NCBI RefSeq assembly: GCF_002005225.1
Contig: NZ_CP019724.1
Span: forward strand, 1,426,001-1,490,000
Source: Streptomyces pactum
GTDB taxonomy: Bacteria > Actinomycetota > Actinomycetes > Streptomycetales > Streptomycetaceae
DNA: 64,000 nucleotides
Direction: 5' to 3'
A program made the position numbers and the translations under genes. Positions within the stretch are counted from its first letter, which is position 1. Each line of letters begins with the position of its first letter. The notes under the pieces were generated by a model. That model ran no database searches. It worked only from the letters and a program-made list of their open reading frames with translations, and had not been told where the DNA came from. This document shows positions 18,595 through 27,569 of this stretch, in pieces.

Positions 18595-19827
18595 ATGACA
18601 GCCAAGGCTCTTGAGGGCATCCGCGTCCTGGACATGACGCACGTCCAGTCGGGACCCTCGGCGACCCAGCTCCTCGCCTGGCTCGGCGCGGACGTCGTCA
18701 AACTGGAGGCGCCGAGCGGTGACATCACGCGCAAGCAGTTGCGTGATCTGCCGGACGTCGACTCCCTCTACTTCACGATGCTCAACTGCAACAAGCGGAG
18801 CATCACCCTCAACACCAAGACCGAGCGCGGCAAGGAGATCCTCACCGAGCTGATCCGGCGCTCGGACGTCATGGTCGAGAACTTCGGCCCGGGCGCGGTC
18901 GACCGGATGGGTTTCACCTGGGACCGCATCAGGGAGATCAATCCACGGATCGTCTACGCCTCCGTCAAGGGGTTCGGCGAGGGCCCGTACACCGCCTTCA
19001 AGGCGTACGAGGTCGTCGCGCAGGCCATGGGCGGATCGATGTCCACCACCGGCTTCGAGGACGGACCACCGCTGGCGACGGGGGCCCAGATCGGGGACTC
19101 GGGCACGGGCGTGCACGTCGTGGCGGGCATCCTCGCGGCGCTGTACCAGCGGGAGCACACCGGACGCGGTCAGCGGGTGAACGTGGCCATGCAGCACGCG
19201 GTGCTCAACCTCTGCCGGGTGAAGCTGCGCGACCAGCAGCGCCTGACCCGTGGTCCACTCGCCGAATATCCCAACGAGGACTTCGGCGACGAGGTTCCCA
19301 GGTCCGGGAACGCGTCCGGCGGCGGGCAGCCGGGCTGGGCGGTCAAGTGCGCGCCGGGCGGTCCGAACGACTACGTGTACGTCATCGTCCAGCCGGTCGG
19401 CTGGCAGCCGCTGAGCGAACTCATCGGCCGGCCCGAGCTCGCCGAGGACCCCGAGTGGGCGACGCCCCAGGCCCGGCTGCCGAAGCTGAACAAGATGTTC
19501 CAGCTCATCGAGGAGTGGTCGTCCACCCTCCCCAAGTGGGAGGTGCTGGAGCGGCTCAACGCGCACAACATCCCCTGCGGGCCGATCCTGTCCACCAAGG
19601 AGATCATCGAGGACCGGTCCCTGGTCGCCAACGAGATGGTGGTGACCGTCCCCCACCCCGAGCGCGGCGAGTTCGTGACCGTCGGCAGCCCGCTCAAGCT
19701 CTCCGACTCCCCTGTGGAGGTCATCAGTTCGCCGCTGCTCGGCGAGCACAACGAAGAGGTCTACGTCGGCGAGCTGGGCCTCGGCGACGAGGAGCTGCGC
19801 CTGCTCAAGTCGAACGGGGTGATCTGA
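18595..19827 (+). CDS. frc: Formyl-CoA:oxalate CoA-transferase
   Basis: A 410-residue class III CoA-transferase very close to Oxalobacter Frc by eye: [15 protein letters not shown] at the N-terminus (His16 and Gln18), [30 protein letters not shown] and the glycine loop GGGQPG. The catalytic Asp is kept as D168 in IGDSGTG. Trp48 of the Oxalobacter enzyme is Gln here. It moves CoA from formyl-CoA to oxalate, giving oxalyl-CoA and formate, and is probably a cytoplasmic dimer of interlocked rings. The gene lies 11 bases after the TPP enzyme and 1 base before the acyl-CoA synthetase, so it is mid-operon. Confidence 0.88.
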   Translation: MTAKALEGIRVLDMTHVQSGPSATQLLAWLGADVVKLEAPSGDITRKQLRDLPDVDSLYFTMLNCNKRSITLNTKTERGKEILTELIRRSDVMVENFGPGAVDRMGFTWDRIREINPRIVYASVKGFGEGPYTAFKAYEVVAQAMGGSMSTTGFEDGPPLATGAQIGDSGTGVHVVAGILAALYQREHTGRGQRVNVAMQHAVLNLCRVKLRDQQRLTRGPLAEYPNEDFGDEVPRSGNASGGGQPGWAVKCAPGGPNDYVYVIVQPVGWQPLSELIGRPELAEDPEWATPQARLPKLNKMFQLIEEWSSTLPKWEVLERLNAHNIPCGPILSTKEIIEDRSLVANEMVVTVPHPERGEFVTVGSPLKLSDSPVEVISSPLLGEHNEEVYVGELGLGDEELRLLKSNGVI

Positions 19828-19828
19828 G

Positions 19829-21976
19829 GTGACGACCGAGGACCGGGTGGCGCGGGTGCGCGGGCTCCTGGACTCCGTGCGGGCGAAGGGGCGCACCGCG
19901 CTGACCGCTCCCGAGGGCAAGGTGCTCGCCGACGCCTACGGGATCGCCGTGCCGCGCGAGGAGCTGGCGCGGGACGTCGACGAGGCGGTGGCGTGTGCGG
20001 CGCGCTTCGGCGGACCGGTCGTGATGAAGATCGTCTCCCCGGACATCCTGCACAAGACCGACGCCGGCGGAGTGGTCGTCGGGGTGGCGGGGGCGGCGGA
20101 CGTACGGGCCGCGTTCTGCCGGATCGTCGACAACGCGCGTGCGTACGACGCGTCGGCGCGCGTCGAGGGTGTGCAGATACAGGAGCTGCTGCCGCGGGGG
20201 CAGGAGGTCATCGTCGGCGCGGTGACCGACCCGACGTTCGGGAAGGTGGTGGCGTTCGGGCTCGGCGGGGTGCTGGTCGAGGTTCTCAAGGACGTCACGT
20301 TCCGGCTCGCGCCCGTGGACGCCGACGAGGCACTGTCCATGCTGGACTCGATCCGGGCGGCCGAGGTGCTGCGCGGGGTGCGCGGGCAGGCCGGGGTGGA
20401 CCGGTGGGCGGTGGCGGAGCAGATCCGCCGGGTCTCCGAACTCGTCGCGGACTTCCCGGAGATCGCCGAGGTGGACCTGAACCCGGTGATCGCCACGCCC
20501 GACGGGGCGGTCGCCGCCGACATCAGGGTGATCCTCGCGACCGAGACGCCCAAGCAGCGGCGCCGGTACACGCGCGAGGAGATCCTCACCTCGATGCGCC
20601 GGCTGATGCAGCCCTCGTCGGTCGCGGTGATCGGCGCCTCCGGTGAGCCGGGGAAGATCGGCAACTCGGTGATGCGCAACCTCGTCGACGGCGGCTTCGC
20701 GGGCGAGATCCATCCGGTGAACCCCAAGGCCGATGACATCTTGGGCCGCAAGGCGTACAAGAGGGTCACCGACGTTCCCGGTGAGGTGGATGTGGCGGTC
20801 TTCGCGATCCCCGCGCGGTTCGTGGCCGGGGCCCTGGAGGAGGTGGGGCGCAAGGGGATCCCCAACGCGGTACTGATCCCGTCCGGCTTCGCGGAGACCG
20901 GTGAGCACGCCCTCCAGGACGAGATCGTGGCGATCGCCGAACGGCACGGCGTCCGGCTGCTGGGCCCGAACATCTACGGCTACTACTCCACGTGGCAGGA
21001 CCTGTGCGCCACGTTCTGCACGCCGTACGACGTCAAGGGCGGTGTCGCGCTGACGTCGCAGTCGGGCGGTATCGGGATGGCCATCCTGGGCTTCGCGCGG
21101 ACCACTAAGACCGGTGTGTCGGCGATCGTCGGCCTCGGCAACAAGTCGGACCTGGACGAGGACGACCTGCTGACCTGGTTCGGCGAGGACCCGCACACCG
21201 AGTGCATCGCGATGCACCTGGAGGACCTCAAGGACGGGCGCGCGTTCGTCGAGGCCGCGCGGGCGACGGTGCCGAGGAAGCCGGTCGTGGTGCTGAAGGC
21301 GGGGCGGACCGCGGCGGGGGCGAAGGCCGCCGGCTCGCACACCGGGGCGCTCGCCGGGGACGACGCCGTGTACGACGACATCCTGCGGCAGGCCGGGGTC
21401 GTCCGGGCGCCCGGCCTGGGCGAGATGCTGGAGTACGCGCGCGCGTTGCCGGTGCTGCCCGCCCCCATTGGCGACAACGTGGTGATCATCACCGGGGCGG
21501 GCGGCAGCGGGGTGCTGCTCTCGGACGCGGTGACGGACAACGGGCTGTCGCTGATGGAGATTCCGCCGGACCTGGACACGGCGTTCCGGGCCTTCATCCC
21601 GCCGTTCGGGGCGGCGGGCAACCCGGTGGACATCACCGGGGGCGAGCCGCCGTCGACGTACGAGGCGACGATCCGGCTCGGTCTCGAGGATCCGCGCATC
21701 CACGCGTTGGTCCTCGGCTACTGGCACACCATCGTCACTCCCCCCATGGTGTTCGCCGAACTCACCGCGCGCGTGGTGGCCGAGTTCCGCGAGCGCGGCG
21801 TCGAGAAGCCCGTGGTGGCATCCCTCGCGGGCGACGTGGAGGTGGAGGAGGCCAGCCAGTACCTCTTCGAGCACGGGGTCGTGGCGTACCCGTACACCAC
21901 CGAGAAGCCGGTGGCCGTACTCGGCGCGAAGTACCGCTGGGCGCGGGCGGCGGGGCTGTTGGGGGGCGGTTCATGA
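19829..21976 (+). CDS. NDP-forming acyl-CoA synthetase (fused)
   Basis: A 715-residue single-chain acid:CoA ligase, GTG start one base after the frc stop. Domain order is an ATP-grasp domain first (about 1-240; VVMKIVSPDILHKTDAGGV, AEVDLNPVIA), then a CoA-binding Rossmann domain (VAVIGASGEPGKIGN near 270) and the ligase domains with the phosphohistidine loop GSHTGALAGDDAVYDD (His504). This order is circularly changed compared with SucD-SucC. It makes an acyl-CoA plus ADP and phosphate from acid, ATP and CoA; within this operon the acid may be oxalate, formate or a related short acid, giving a starting pool of acyl-CoA for Frc. Confidence 0.85.
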   Translation: MTTEDRVARVRGLLDSVRAKGRTALTAPEGKVLADAYGIAVPREELARDVDEAVACAARFGGPVVMKIVSPDILHKTDAGGVVVGVAGAADVRAAFCRIVDNARAYDASARVEGVQIQELLPRGQEVIVGAVTDPTFGKVVAFGLGGVLVEVLKDVTFRLAPVDADEALSMLDSIRAAEVLRGVRGQAGVDRWAVAEQIRRVSELVADFPEIAEVDLNPVIATPDGAVAADIRVILATETPKQRRRYTREEILTSMRRLMQPSSVAVIGASGEPGKIGNSVMRNLVDGGFAGEIHPVNPKADDILGRKAYKRVTDVPGEVDVAVFAIPARFVAGALEEVGRKGIPNAVLIPSGFAETGEHALQDEIVAIAERHGVRLLGPNIYGYYSTWQDLCATFCTPYDVKGGVALTSQSGGIGMAILGFARTTKTGVSAIVGLGNKSDLDEDDLLTWFGEDPHTECIAMHLEDLKDGRAFVEAARATVPRKPVVVLKAGRTAAGAKAAGSHTGALAGDDAVYDDILRQAGVVRAPGLGEMLEYARALPVLPAPIGDNVVIITGAGGSGVLLSDAVTDNGLSLMEIPPDLDTAFRAFIPPFGAAGNPVDITGGEPPSTYEATIRLGLEDPRIHALVLGYWHTIVTPPMVFAELTARVVAEFRERGVEKPVVASLAGDVEVEEASQYLFEHGVVAYPYTTEKPVAVLGAKYRWARAAGLLGGGS

Positions 21977-21993
21977 GCTGAGCGAGCACGGGA

Positions 21994-22018
21994 CCGGCCG
22001 ACGGTGCGCGTCGGCCGG
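21994..22018 (+). terminator. Hairpin between acyl-CoA synthetase and OFA genes
   Basis: CCGGCCGAC (21994-22002) and GTCGGCCGG (22010-22018) form a perfect 9-bp stem with a 7-base loop, 18 bases after the synthetase stop and 80 bases before the transporter start. It may terminate part of the transcripts and lower transporter expression. Confidence 0.5.
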
Positions 22019-22099
22019 CCCCAGGACCCGCGCGCGCACGAAAGGAAATGGACAGGGGGCGCTGGCCAGATCTTTCGAACGCTAGGGGTGCGAGACGAC

Positions 22100-23488
22100 A
22101 TGACAACGACCGACCTGCGGACCTCGGTTCCGTACCGAGAGGTGACCGACGCCAACGGACGCGTCTACCGCCTCGGTGAGACCGACATCGACATCATGGG
22201 CCGCAAACGCAAGTGGATGGTCATCCTGCCCTGGATCGGCATGATGGGCATCAGCTCGGCGGAGTACGCGTTCGCGTCCGCCGAGGACACCCTGCACACG
22301 GCCCATAGCTGGAGCAGCGCGCACATCTTCTGGATGCTCGGTGTCTGGGTCTTCTTCCAGGCCGCGGTGGCCTTCCCGGCGGGCAAGCTGCGGGAGAGCG
22401 GCAGGTTGCCGGCCCGCTGGGCGATGATGTGCGGCGCCGTCGGCACGCTGCTGGGATATCTCTCGCTCGCGTTCGCGCCGCATGTGATCGTCGCCTACAT
22501 CGGGTTCGGCATGTTCAGCGGCATGGGTGCCGGCATGGTGTACGCGACCAGCGTGAACATGGTCGCCAAGTGGTATCCGGAGCGCAAGGGCGGCAAGACG
22601 GGCTTCGTCAACGGCGGATTCGCCTACGGGTCCGTGCCGTTCGTGTTCATCTTCACCGGCTACATGGACGGCACCAACTTCCGCTGGGTGCTGGTCTCGG
22701 TGGGTGTGTTCCTGGCGGGGGTCGTCGCGTTCGCCGGGTTCTTCTTCAAGGACCCGCCGAAGAACTGGTGGCCCGCGGATGTGGACCCGCTCAAGAAGCC
22801 CACCGACGCGCGCACCCGGCGCGCGCTGGAGAAGAACCCGCCCGCCGTGCACCAGTACACCCCCATGGAGGCGTGGCGGACCGGACGTGTGGCCCTGATG
22901 TGGTTCTGTCTGCTGTGCACCTCGGGCGTGAACATCTTCGGTATCGCCTTCCAGGTTCCGTTCGGTGACGAGGCCGGCTTCGCGGGCGGCATCGTGGCGA
23001 CCGCGATGTCCCTGAAGGCCATCGTCAACGGCACGGGCCGCGGTGTCATCGGCTGGCTGTCCGACCGCTACGGCCGCAAGCAGTGCCTGATCTTCGTCTG
23101 CATGGTCCTCGGACTGTCGCAGTACGGCATCCTGCTCTCCGGCAACATGGGCAACCTGCCGCTGTTCCTGGTCTTCTCCTCGATCTCCGGTTTCGGCGGC
23201 GGCGCGATCTTCCCGATGTTCGCCGCGATGACCGCCGACTACTTCGGGGAGAACAACAACGCCACCAACTACGGGCTGGTGTACTCCTCGAAGCTGGTCT
23301 CCGGTCTGCTGGGCTCGGGCATGGGCGCGGTCGTGGTGGGCGCCTGGGACTACTCCGGGGCGTTCGTCCTGGCCGGGTCGATATCGATCTTCGCGGGCTT
23401 CGTGGCGCTGTTCCTGCACCCGCCGGGACGGCCTCGTGCCAAGCGCATCACGCCCAACCCGCAACCGCTCGGCGAGGAATCGGCATGA
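22100..23488 (+). CDS. OFA-family MFS transporter (oxalate/formate type)
   Basis: A 462-residue 12-helix transporter of the oxalate:formate antiporter family. The MFS signature between helices 2 and 3 and the conserved NMVAKWYPERKGGKTGFVNGGFAYG block fit OFA. I chose ATG 22100 because the upstream extension is not family-like and AGGGGTG lies just ahead. It should import oxalate in exchange for formate, or as a dicarboxylate carrier, across the cytoplasmic membrane. It ends the rightward oxalate operon. No small-subunit gene like that of the second OFA (46786-46929) follows it. Confidence 0.82.
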   Translation: MTTTDLRTSVPYREVTDANGRVYRLGETDIDIMGRKRKWMVILPWIGMMGISSAEYAFASAEDTLHTAHSWSSAHIFWMLGVWVFFQAAVAFPAGKLRESGRLPARWAMMCGAVGTLLGYLSLAFAPHVIVAYIGFGMFSGMGAGMVYATSVNMVAKWYPERKGGKTGFVNGGFAYGSVPFVFIFTGYMDGTNFRWVLVSVGVFLAGVVAFAGFFFKDPPKNWWPADVDPLKKPTDARTRRALEKNPPAVHQYTPMEAWRTGRVALMWFCLLCTSGVNIFGIAFQVPFGDEAGFAGGIVATAMSLKAIVNGTGRGVIGWLSDRYGRKQCLIFVCMVLGLSQYGILLSGNMGNLPLFLVFSSISGFGGGAIFPMFAAMTADYFGENNNATNYGLVYSSKLVSGLLGSGMGAVVVGAWDYSGAFVLAGSISIFAGFVALFLHPPGRPRAKRITPNPQPLGEESA

Positions 23489-23550
23489 CATGACGTTGCC
23501 GTGCGGCCAGGGGTGCCCGGGCGGCGGGCACGCCGGCGGCACGGCGGTAC

Positions 23551-23597
23551 GGCGGCGGCCGTTCCCGCGAGGATGTCTCACGGGAACGGCCGCCGCC
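23551..23597. terminator. Bidirectional terminator, 17-bp stem
   Basis: GGCGGCGGCCGTTCCCG (23551-23567) and CGGGAACGGCCGCCGCC (23581-23597) pair perfectly around a 13-base loop between the convergent OFA and isomerase genes. Confidence 0.8.
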
Positions 23598-23616
23598 GCG
23601 CCGCCGTGCGGGACGG

Positions 23617-24840
23617 TCAGCGGCGCCGCTTGCGCAGGGCCGCCAGGTTGTCGTAGCTGATCTTGGCCTCGCGCAGCGACTGCGCGGGGTCGGTGGCGCT
23701 CGGGGAGTTGTCGTCCTCGATCATCGGGTTGTGGTAGTTCCGCTGCCCGACCCGCGAGAAGAACGTCGTGTAGTCGATGACGCCGGTCCCGAAGGGCACC
23801 ATGTCGTAGCCCATGCCGTTGGTCGTGCTGACGACGCCGTCCTTGGCGTGGAACAGCGGGTAGCGCTTGTTGTTGCGGGCGACCAGGCCGGCCGGGTCGA
23901 AGACGTCCTTCCGGGTGGAACCGTCGTGGGCGGTGTAGGTGTGGAACTTGTACTGGGCGACGTGCGCCCAGAAGATGTCCATCTCCAGCCAGACGACCCT
24001 CGGGTCGGTGATCTTGAGGAAGTACTCCAGCTTCCGGATGCCGGAGCTGCGGGTCGGCCGCCCCTGGTCGTCCAGCGGGCCTCCGTCGAGCAGGAAGCCG
24101 TAGGCGCTGTCGTGGTTGTGGGTGTAGAGCTTGACGCCCTCCCGGCGGGCTATCGCGCCGAGGGCGTTCCACTTGTCGGCGGCCACGTCCCAGTCGTCGC
24201 GGTACGAGCTGCCGGTGGGGTCGCCACCGGTGCCCATGTGGTCCAGCCCGAGGATGTTGGCGATCTCCAGGTGCTTCTTGAAGGTGTCCTTGTCGGCCGT
24301 GGTCAGCGGCCAGGAGGACGGGATGAAGCCGTGGTTGCCCTGGGCGCGCAGACCGTACTCGTCGAGCCAGCAGCGCAGCAGCTTGGCGCCCTTGACCGAT
24401 TCCAGGTCGGCGCCGCCGGGCGCGTTGGGGTGCTGGCGGTAGCCCGCGAACTCGACCTGGCGGTACCCGTGCCGGGCGAGCTGCTTGAACACCTCGCGGA
24501 AGCCGGAGGGCAGGTCGGTGGCGAGGGGGTCGCGGCCGGTGGCGTCACGGACGGTGTACAGGATGATGCCACGCTTGTCCGCCGGGACGAGGACGTGCCC
24601 GCCGTGGCCGTGGCCGTGGCCGTGGCCGTGGCCGTGGTCTCTCCCCCGGTCCTGGGCGAGGGCGGGGGCCGCGCCGAAGACGGGGGCGGCCGCCACGGCT
24701 CCGGCCGCGACGGCTGTGCAGGTGCTGAGGAAGCGGCGCCGGTCCACCCCGAGGGTGCGGCGCAGGCCTTCGCCCGGGCCGTCGACGGCCGGGTCCGAGG
24801 AGGCGTCGGTGCGGGCGGACGGGTCGGAGAACAGGGTCAC
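23617..24840 (-). CDS. Tat-exported sugar phosphate isomerase/epimerase-like protein
   Basis: A 407-residue xylose-isomerase-like TIM barrel with an N-terminal Tat signal (DRRRFLSTCTAVAAGAVAAA, cleaved near AQD). Right after the signal is a GHGHGHGHGHGG run that could bind metal. Metal or substrate residues appear in VKLYTHNHDSAYG, VWLEMDIFW, LFHAKDGV and NPMIEDDN. Outside the cell it cannot act on cytoplasmic sugar phosphates, so it probably works on free or keto sugars; related exported members include 3-keto-sugar lyases or epimerases. It lies 123 bases beyond the ebo-like operon in the same direction and may be its last gene. Confidence 0.75.
   Translation of the reverse strand: MTLFSDPSARTDASSDPAVDGPGEGLRRTLGVDRRRFLSTCTAVAAGAVAAAPVFGAAPALAQDRGRDHGHGHGHGHGHGGHVLVPADKRGIILYTVRDATGRDPLATDLPSGFREVFKQLARHGYRQVEFAGYRQHPNAPGGADLESVKGAKLLRCWLDEYGLRAQGNHGFIPSSWPLTTADKDTFKKHLEIANILGLDHMGTGGDPTGSSYRDDWDVAADKWNALGAIARREGVKLYTHNHDSAYGFLLDGGPLDDQGRPTRSSGIRKLEYFLKITDPRVVWLEMDIFWAHVAQYKFHTYTAHDGSTRKDVFDPAGLVARNNKRYPLFHAKDGVVSTTNGMGYDMVPFGTGVIDYTTFFSRVGQRNYHNPMIEDDNSPSATDPAQSLREAKISYDNLAALRKRRR
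24601..24636. repeat. (GCCGTG)6 hexamer in coding sequence
   Basis: Six perfect hexamers encoding the His-Gly run of the exported isomerase. The unit is a multiple of three, so copy-number change would alter the number of His-Gly pairs without breaking the frame. Confidence 0.9.
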
Positions 24841-24963
24841 GGGTGCCTGCCTTCTGGGTCGTGGCCTGCCCCGATGCGGCTGGGGCGGACCGTTGTCAGT
24901 GCCGTGTGTTTCACTCTCAGTAGCTGGAAATCGGCTGGATCGCGTGCCTTGACCGATGGTGCG

Positions 24964-26397
24964 TCAGCCGAGCCCGGCGAGCCGGAGCAGGAGTTGTTTC
25001 ACGTCGGTGGCCGCGACGCGGTCTCCGACAGCGCGGGGGGTGGAGCAGATGAGGAGCGGACCGTCGTCGTCGCTCGCGGGGAGGCGGCCATGGCTGCCTC
25101 GAATAGGTGAGGGGTCCAGGGGCACGACCGCCATGCGGTAGCGCATGCCGAGTTTCTTGCGGGCCAGGGCGCCGGCCGCCTTGACCTTGACGTAGGGGTC
25201 GAGTGGGTCCATGAACAGCTCGACCGGGTCGTAGCCGGGTTTGCGGTGGATCTCGACGAGCTGCGCGAAGTCGGGCGCGCGGTCGTCGTCGAGCCAGTAG
25301 TAGTACGTGAACCAGGCGTCCGGCTCCGCGACGGCGACGAGCTCGCCGGCGCGTGGGTGGTCGAGGTGCTGGGCCTTCTTGCCCTCGTCGTCGAGGAGCT
25401 GCTCGATACCGGGCAGCCCGTCGAGGGCGGCGCGGGTGGCGTCGAGGTCCTCGGGGCGGCGCACGTAGACATGGGCGATCTGGTGGTCCGCGACCGCGAA
25501 GGCGCGGGAGGCCATCGGGTCGAGGTACTCCATGCCGTCCTGCGTGTGCACCTCGAGCAGGCCGGCGCGGCGCAGGGCGCGGTTGATGTCGACGGGCCGG
25601 TTCACGCGGGTGATGCCGTACTCGGACAGCGCGACGACGGTGCGGCCCTCGGCGCGGGCGTCGTCGAGGAGCGGTGCCAGTGCCGCGTCCAGGTCCGCCG
25701 CCGCCTTCAGGGAGCGCGGGTCGTCGGGGCCGAAGCGCTGCAGGTCGTAGTCGAGGTGAGGGAGGTAGCACAGCGTCAGGTCGGGGTGCCGGGTGCCCAT
25801 GATGTGCCGGGTCGCGTCGATGATCCACTGGCTGGAGACCAGGTCCGCACCGGGTCCCCAGAAGTGGAAGAGCGGGAAGGTGCCGAGTCTGTCGGTGAGT
25901 TCGTCGTGCAGGGCCGGGGGCCGGGTGTAGCAGTCGGGTTCCTTGCGGCCGTCGGCGTAGTAGACGGGACGGGGGGTGACGGTGATGTCGGTGTCCGCGC
26001 CCATGGCGTACCACCAGCAGATGTTGGCGACGGTGTAACCGGGGTGCGCGCGGCGCGCGGCGTCCCACAGCCTGTCGCCGGCGACGAGACCGTTGTGCTG
26101 GCGCCACAGCAGGACGTCACCCAGTTCGCGGAAGTACCAGCCGTTGCCGACGATGCCGTGCTCGGACGGATGGGTGCCGGTGAGGAAGGTGGACTGGGCG
26201 GCGCAGGTGACGGCGGGCAGGACGGTGCCGAGAGGCGCACGGGAGCCGGACTGGCCGAGCTTCTTGAGGTGGGGCATGTGGTCGAGGAGACGGGGGGTGA
26301 GGCCTACGACGTCCAGGACGAGGAGGGGGGTGGGGCCGTCCGGGGAGGCCGGGCCGTCGGAGGGAGTCGGGCCGTCGGAGGGGAGCGGTCGGGTCAT
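24964..26397 (-). CDS. Alkaline phosphatase / nucleotide pyrophosphatase family protein (EboF-like)
   Basis: A 477-residue type I phosphodiesterase/phosphatase-superfamily protein without signal peptide. The nucleophile region is LPAVTCAAQSTFLTGTHPSEHG, with Thr as the likely nucleophile and two metal sites completed by LPHLDYDLQRFG, VALSEYG and VADHQIAHVYV. ATG 26397 overlaps the eboE stop as ATGA. In cyanobacterial and algal ebo clusters the equivalent gene is EboF. It would hydrolyse a phosphate ester or phosphodiester of the cluster metabolite. The N-terminus has a short SDGPTPSDGP repeat that looks disordered. Confidence 0.8.
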   Translation of the reverse strand: MTRPLPSDGPTPSDGPASPDGPTPLLVLDVVGLTPRLLDHMPHLKKLGQSGSRAPLGTVLPAVTCAAQSTFLTGTHPSEHGIVGNGWYFRELGDVLLWRQHNGLVAGDRLWDAARRAHPGYTVANICWWYAMGADTDITVTPRPVYYADGRKEPDCYTRPPALHDELTDRLGTFPLFHFWGPGADLVSSQWIIDATRHIMGTRHPDLTLCYLPHLDYDLQRFGPDDPRSLKAAADLDAALAPLLDDARAEGRTVVALSEYGITRVNRPVDINRALRRAGLLEVHTQDGMEYLDPMASRAFAVADHQIAHVYVRRPEDLDATRAALDGLPGIEQLLDDEGKKAQHLDHPRAGELVAVAEPDAWFTYYYWLDDDRAPDFAQLVEIHRKPGYDPVELFMDPLDPYVKVKAAGALARKKLGMRYRMAVVPLDPSPIRGSHGRLPASDDDGPLLICSTPRAVGDRVAATDVKQLLLRLAGLG

Positions 26398-27566
26398 GGC
26401 AGTTCCTTGAGGCCGAGGTCCGTCAACAGGTCGCGGGCGAGGGTGAGCTCGGCGGCGATGCCGTCGGTGAGCTGGGCCCGGGCGCGGGGCCGCAGCTCGG
26501 GCGGGAGGGCCTGCCAGGTGTAGGTCTCGACCTCCAGGTGGCGGGTGAGCGGGTGAGGGCCGCCGACGAGCCGGGCCAGCGTTGCCTCGAGCACGGGGAG
26601 GGTGGAGGTGAGGGGCGCGGCAGGGGCCGCGTGCAGGGGGACGTGGAAGTGGGAGCGCCAGGGCACGGTGGCGGGCAGGGGGCCGCCGTCCGCCAGAGCC
26701 TCGTCGAGGTCGTCGGTGCCGTGCAGGCCGGCCGAGGTGGCGGCGCGGGTCTGGTGCAGGAACCGGGGTTCGGCGAAGTCGGCGAGGGCCTCGCCGACCT
26801 CGGGAAGGGAGGGGTGTTCGGCGTGCAGGGCGGCGGAGAGCTGGGACTTGACGACGGGGACCCGGGCGTCGGTGAGGGCGTCCAGAGCGGTGTGCGGGTC
26901 TTCGAAGGAGGTGGCGAGGTGGCAGGTGTCGACGCAGATGCCGATGCGGTCGTGGCCGATCGCGGTGAGCGGGGCGATGGCGTCGTGGGTGGTCTCCACG
27001 ACGCAACCGGGCTCGGGTTCGAGGCCGACGCGGATGGAGCGGCCGGTCAGTTCCTCGAGGGCGTCGAGGCGTTCGGCGAGGGTGACCAGGGCGGTGCGGG
27101 CCTTGTCGGCGCGGGTGTCGTCGTACGCGGTGCGCCAGGCGAGCGGCAGGGTGGAGATGGTGCCGTCCGCGACGTCGTCGGGCAGCAGACCGGCGAGGAC
27201 GCGGGCCAGGGAGGTGGTGTGGTCGAGGCGTTCGGGGTCGGCCCAGTCCGGCTTGTAGACGCGGTACTTGACCTCTCCGGCGCCGAAGCCCTCGTAGGGG
27301 AATCCGTTGAGGGTGACGACCTCCAGGCCGCGCCGGTCGAGTTCGGTGCGCAGCCCGCGCAGTGCGGCGGGGTCGGTGACCAGGGCGTGGGCGGCGTCGC
27401 GGGCGAGCCACAGCCCGATGCCGAGGCGGTCGCGGCCCAGGCGGCGGCGGACCGGCTCGCAGTGGTCGCGGAGCTGGGCGAGGACACCGTCGAGGGTCTC
27501 GGCCGGGTGCACGTTGGTGCAGTAGGCGAGGTGGACGGTGGAGCCGTCGGGGTGCCGGAAGCGCAT
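26394..27566 (-). CDS. eboE: EboE, metabolite traffic TIM-barrel protein
   Basis: A 390-residue TIM-barrel protein that matches EboE: HLAYCTNVHPAETLDGVLAQ at the N-terminus, LNGFPYEGFG, IRVGLEPEPGCVVET, DTCHLATSFED and LEVETYTW. Residues E and H of the AP-endonuclease-like metal site are present. EboE is a core gene of the ebo cluster, which in Nostoc is needed to deliver a scytonemin precursor to the periplasm; its own reaction is unknown. It starts 3 bases after the TatD-like gene and overlaps the phosphatase gene by 4, within one coupled operon. Confidence 0.85.
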   Translation of the reverse strand: MRFRHPDGSTVHLAYCTNVHPAETLDGVLAQLRDHCEPVRRRLGRDRLGIGLWLARDAAHALVTDPAALRGLRTELDRRGLEVVTLNGFPYEGFGAGEVKYRVYKPDWADPERLDHTTSLARVLAGLLPDDVADGTISTLPLAWRTAYDDTRADKARTALVTLAERLDALEELTGRSIRVGLEPEPGCVVETTHDAIAPLTAIGHDRIGICVDTCHLATSFEDPHTALDALTDARVPVVKSQLSAALHAEHPSLPEVGEALADFAEPRFLHQTRAATSAGLHGTDDLDEALADGGPLPATVPWRSHFHVPLHAAPAAPLTSTLPVLEATLARLVGGPHPLTRHLEVETYTWQALPPELRPRARAQLTDGIAAELTLARDLLTDLGLKELP

Positions 27567-27569
27567 GGC

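Noticed and set aside
18595..19827. Apparent loss of the Frc catalytic Asp (VAMQHAVLN versus VAMQDAVLN in Oxalobacter)
   Set aside because: Counting residues shows that the catalytic Asp169 of Oxalobacter is in the earlier GDS motif, conserved here as D168; the His is at a different, non-catalytic position.
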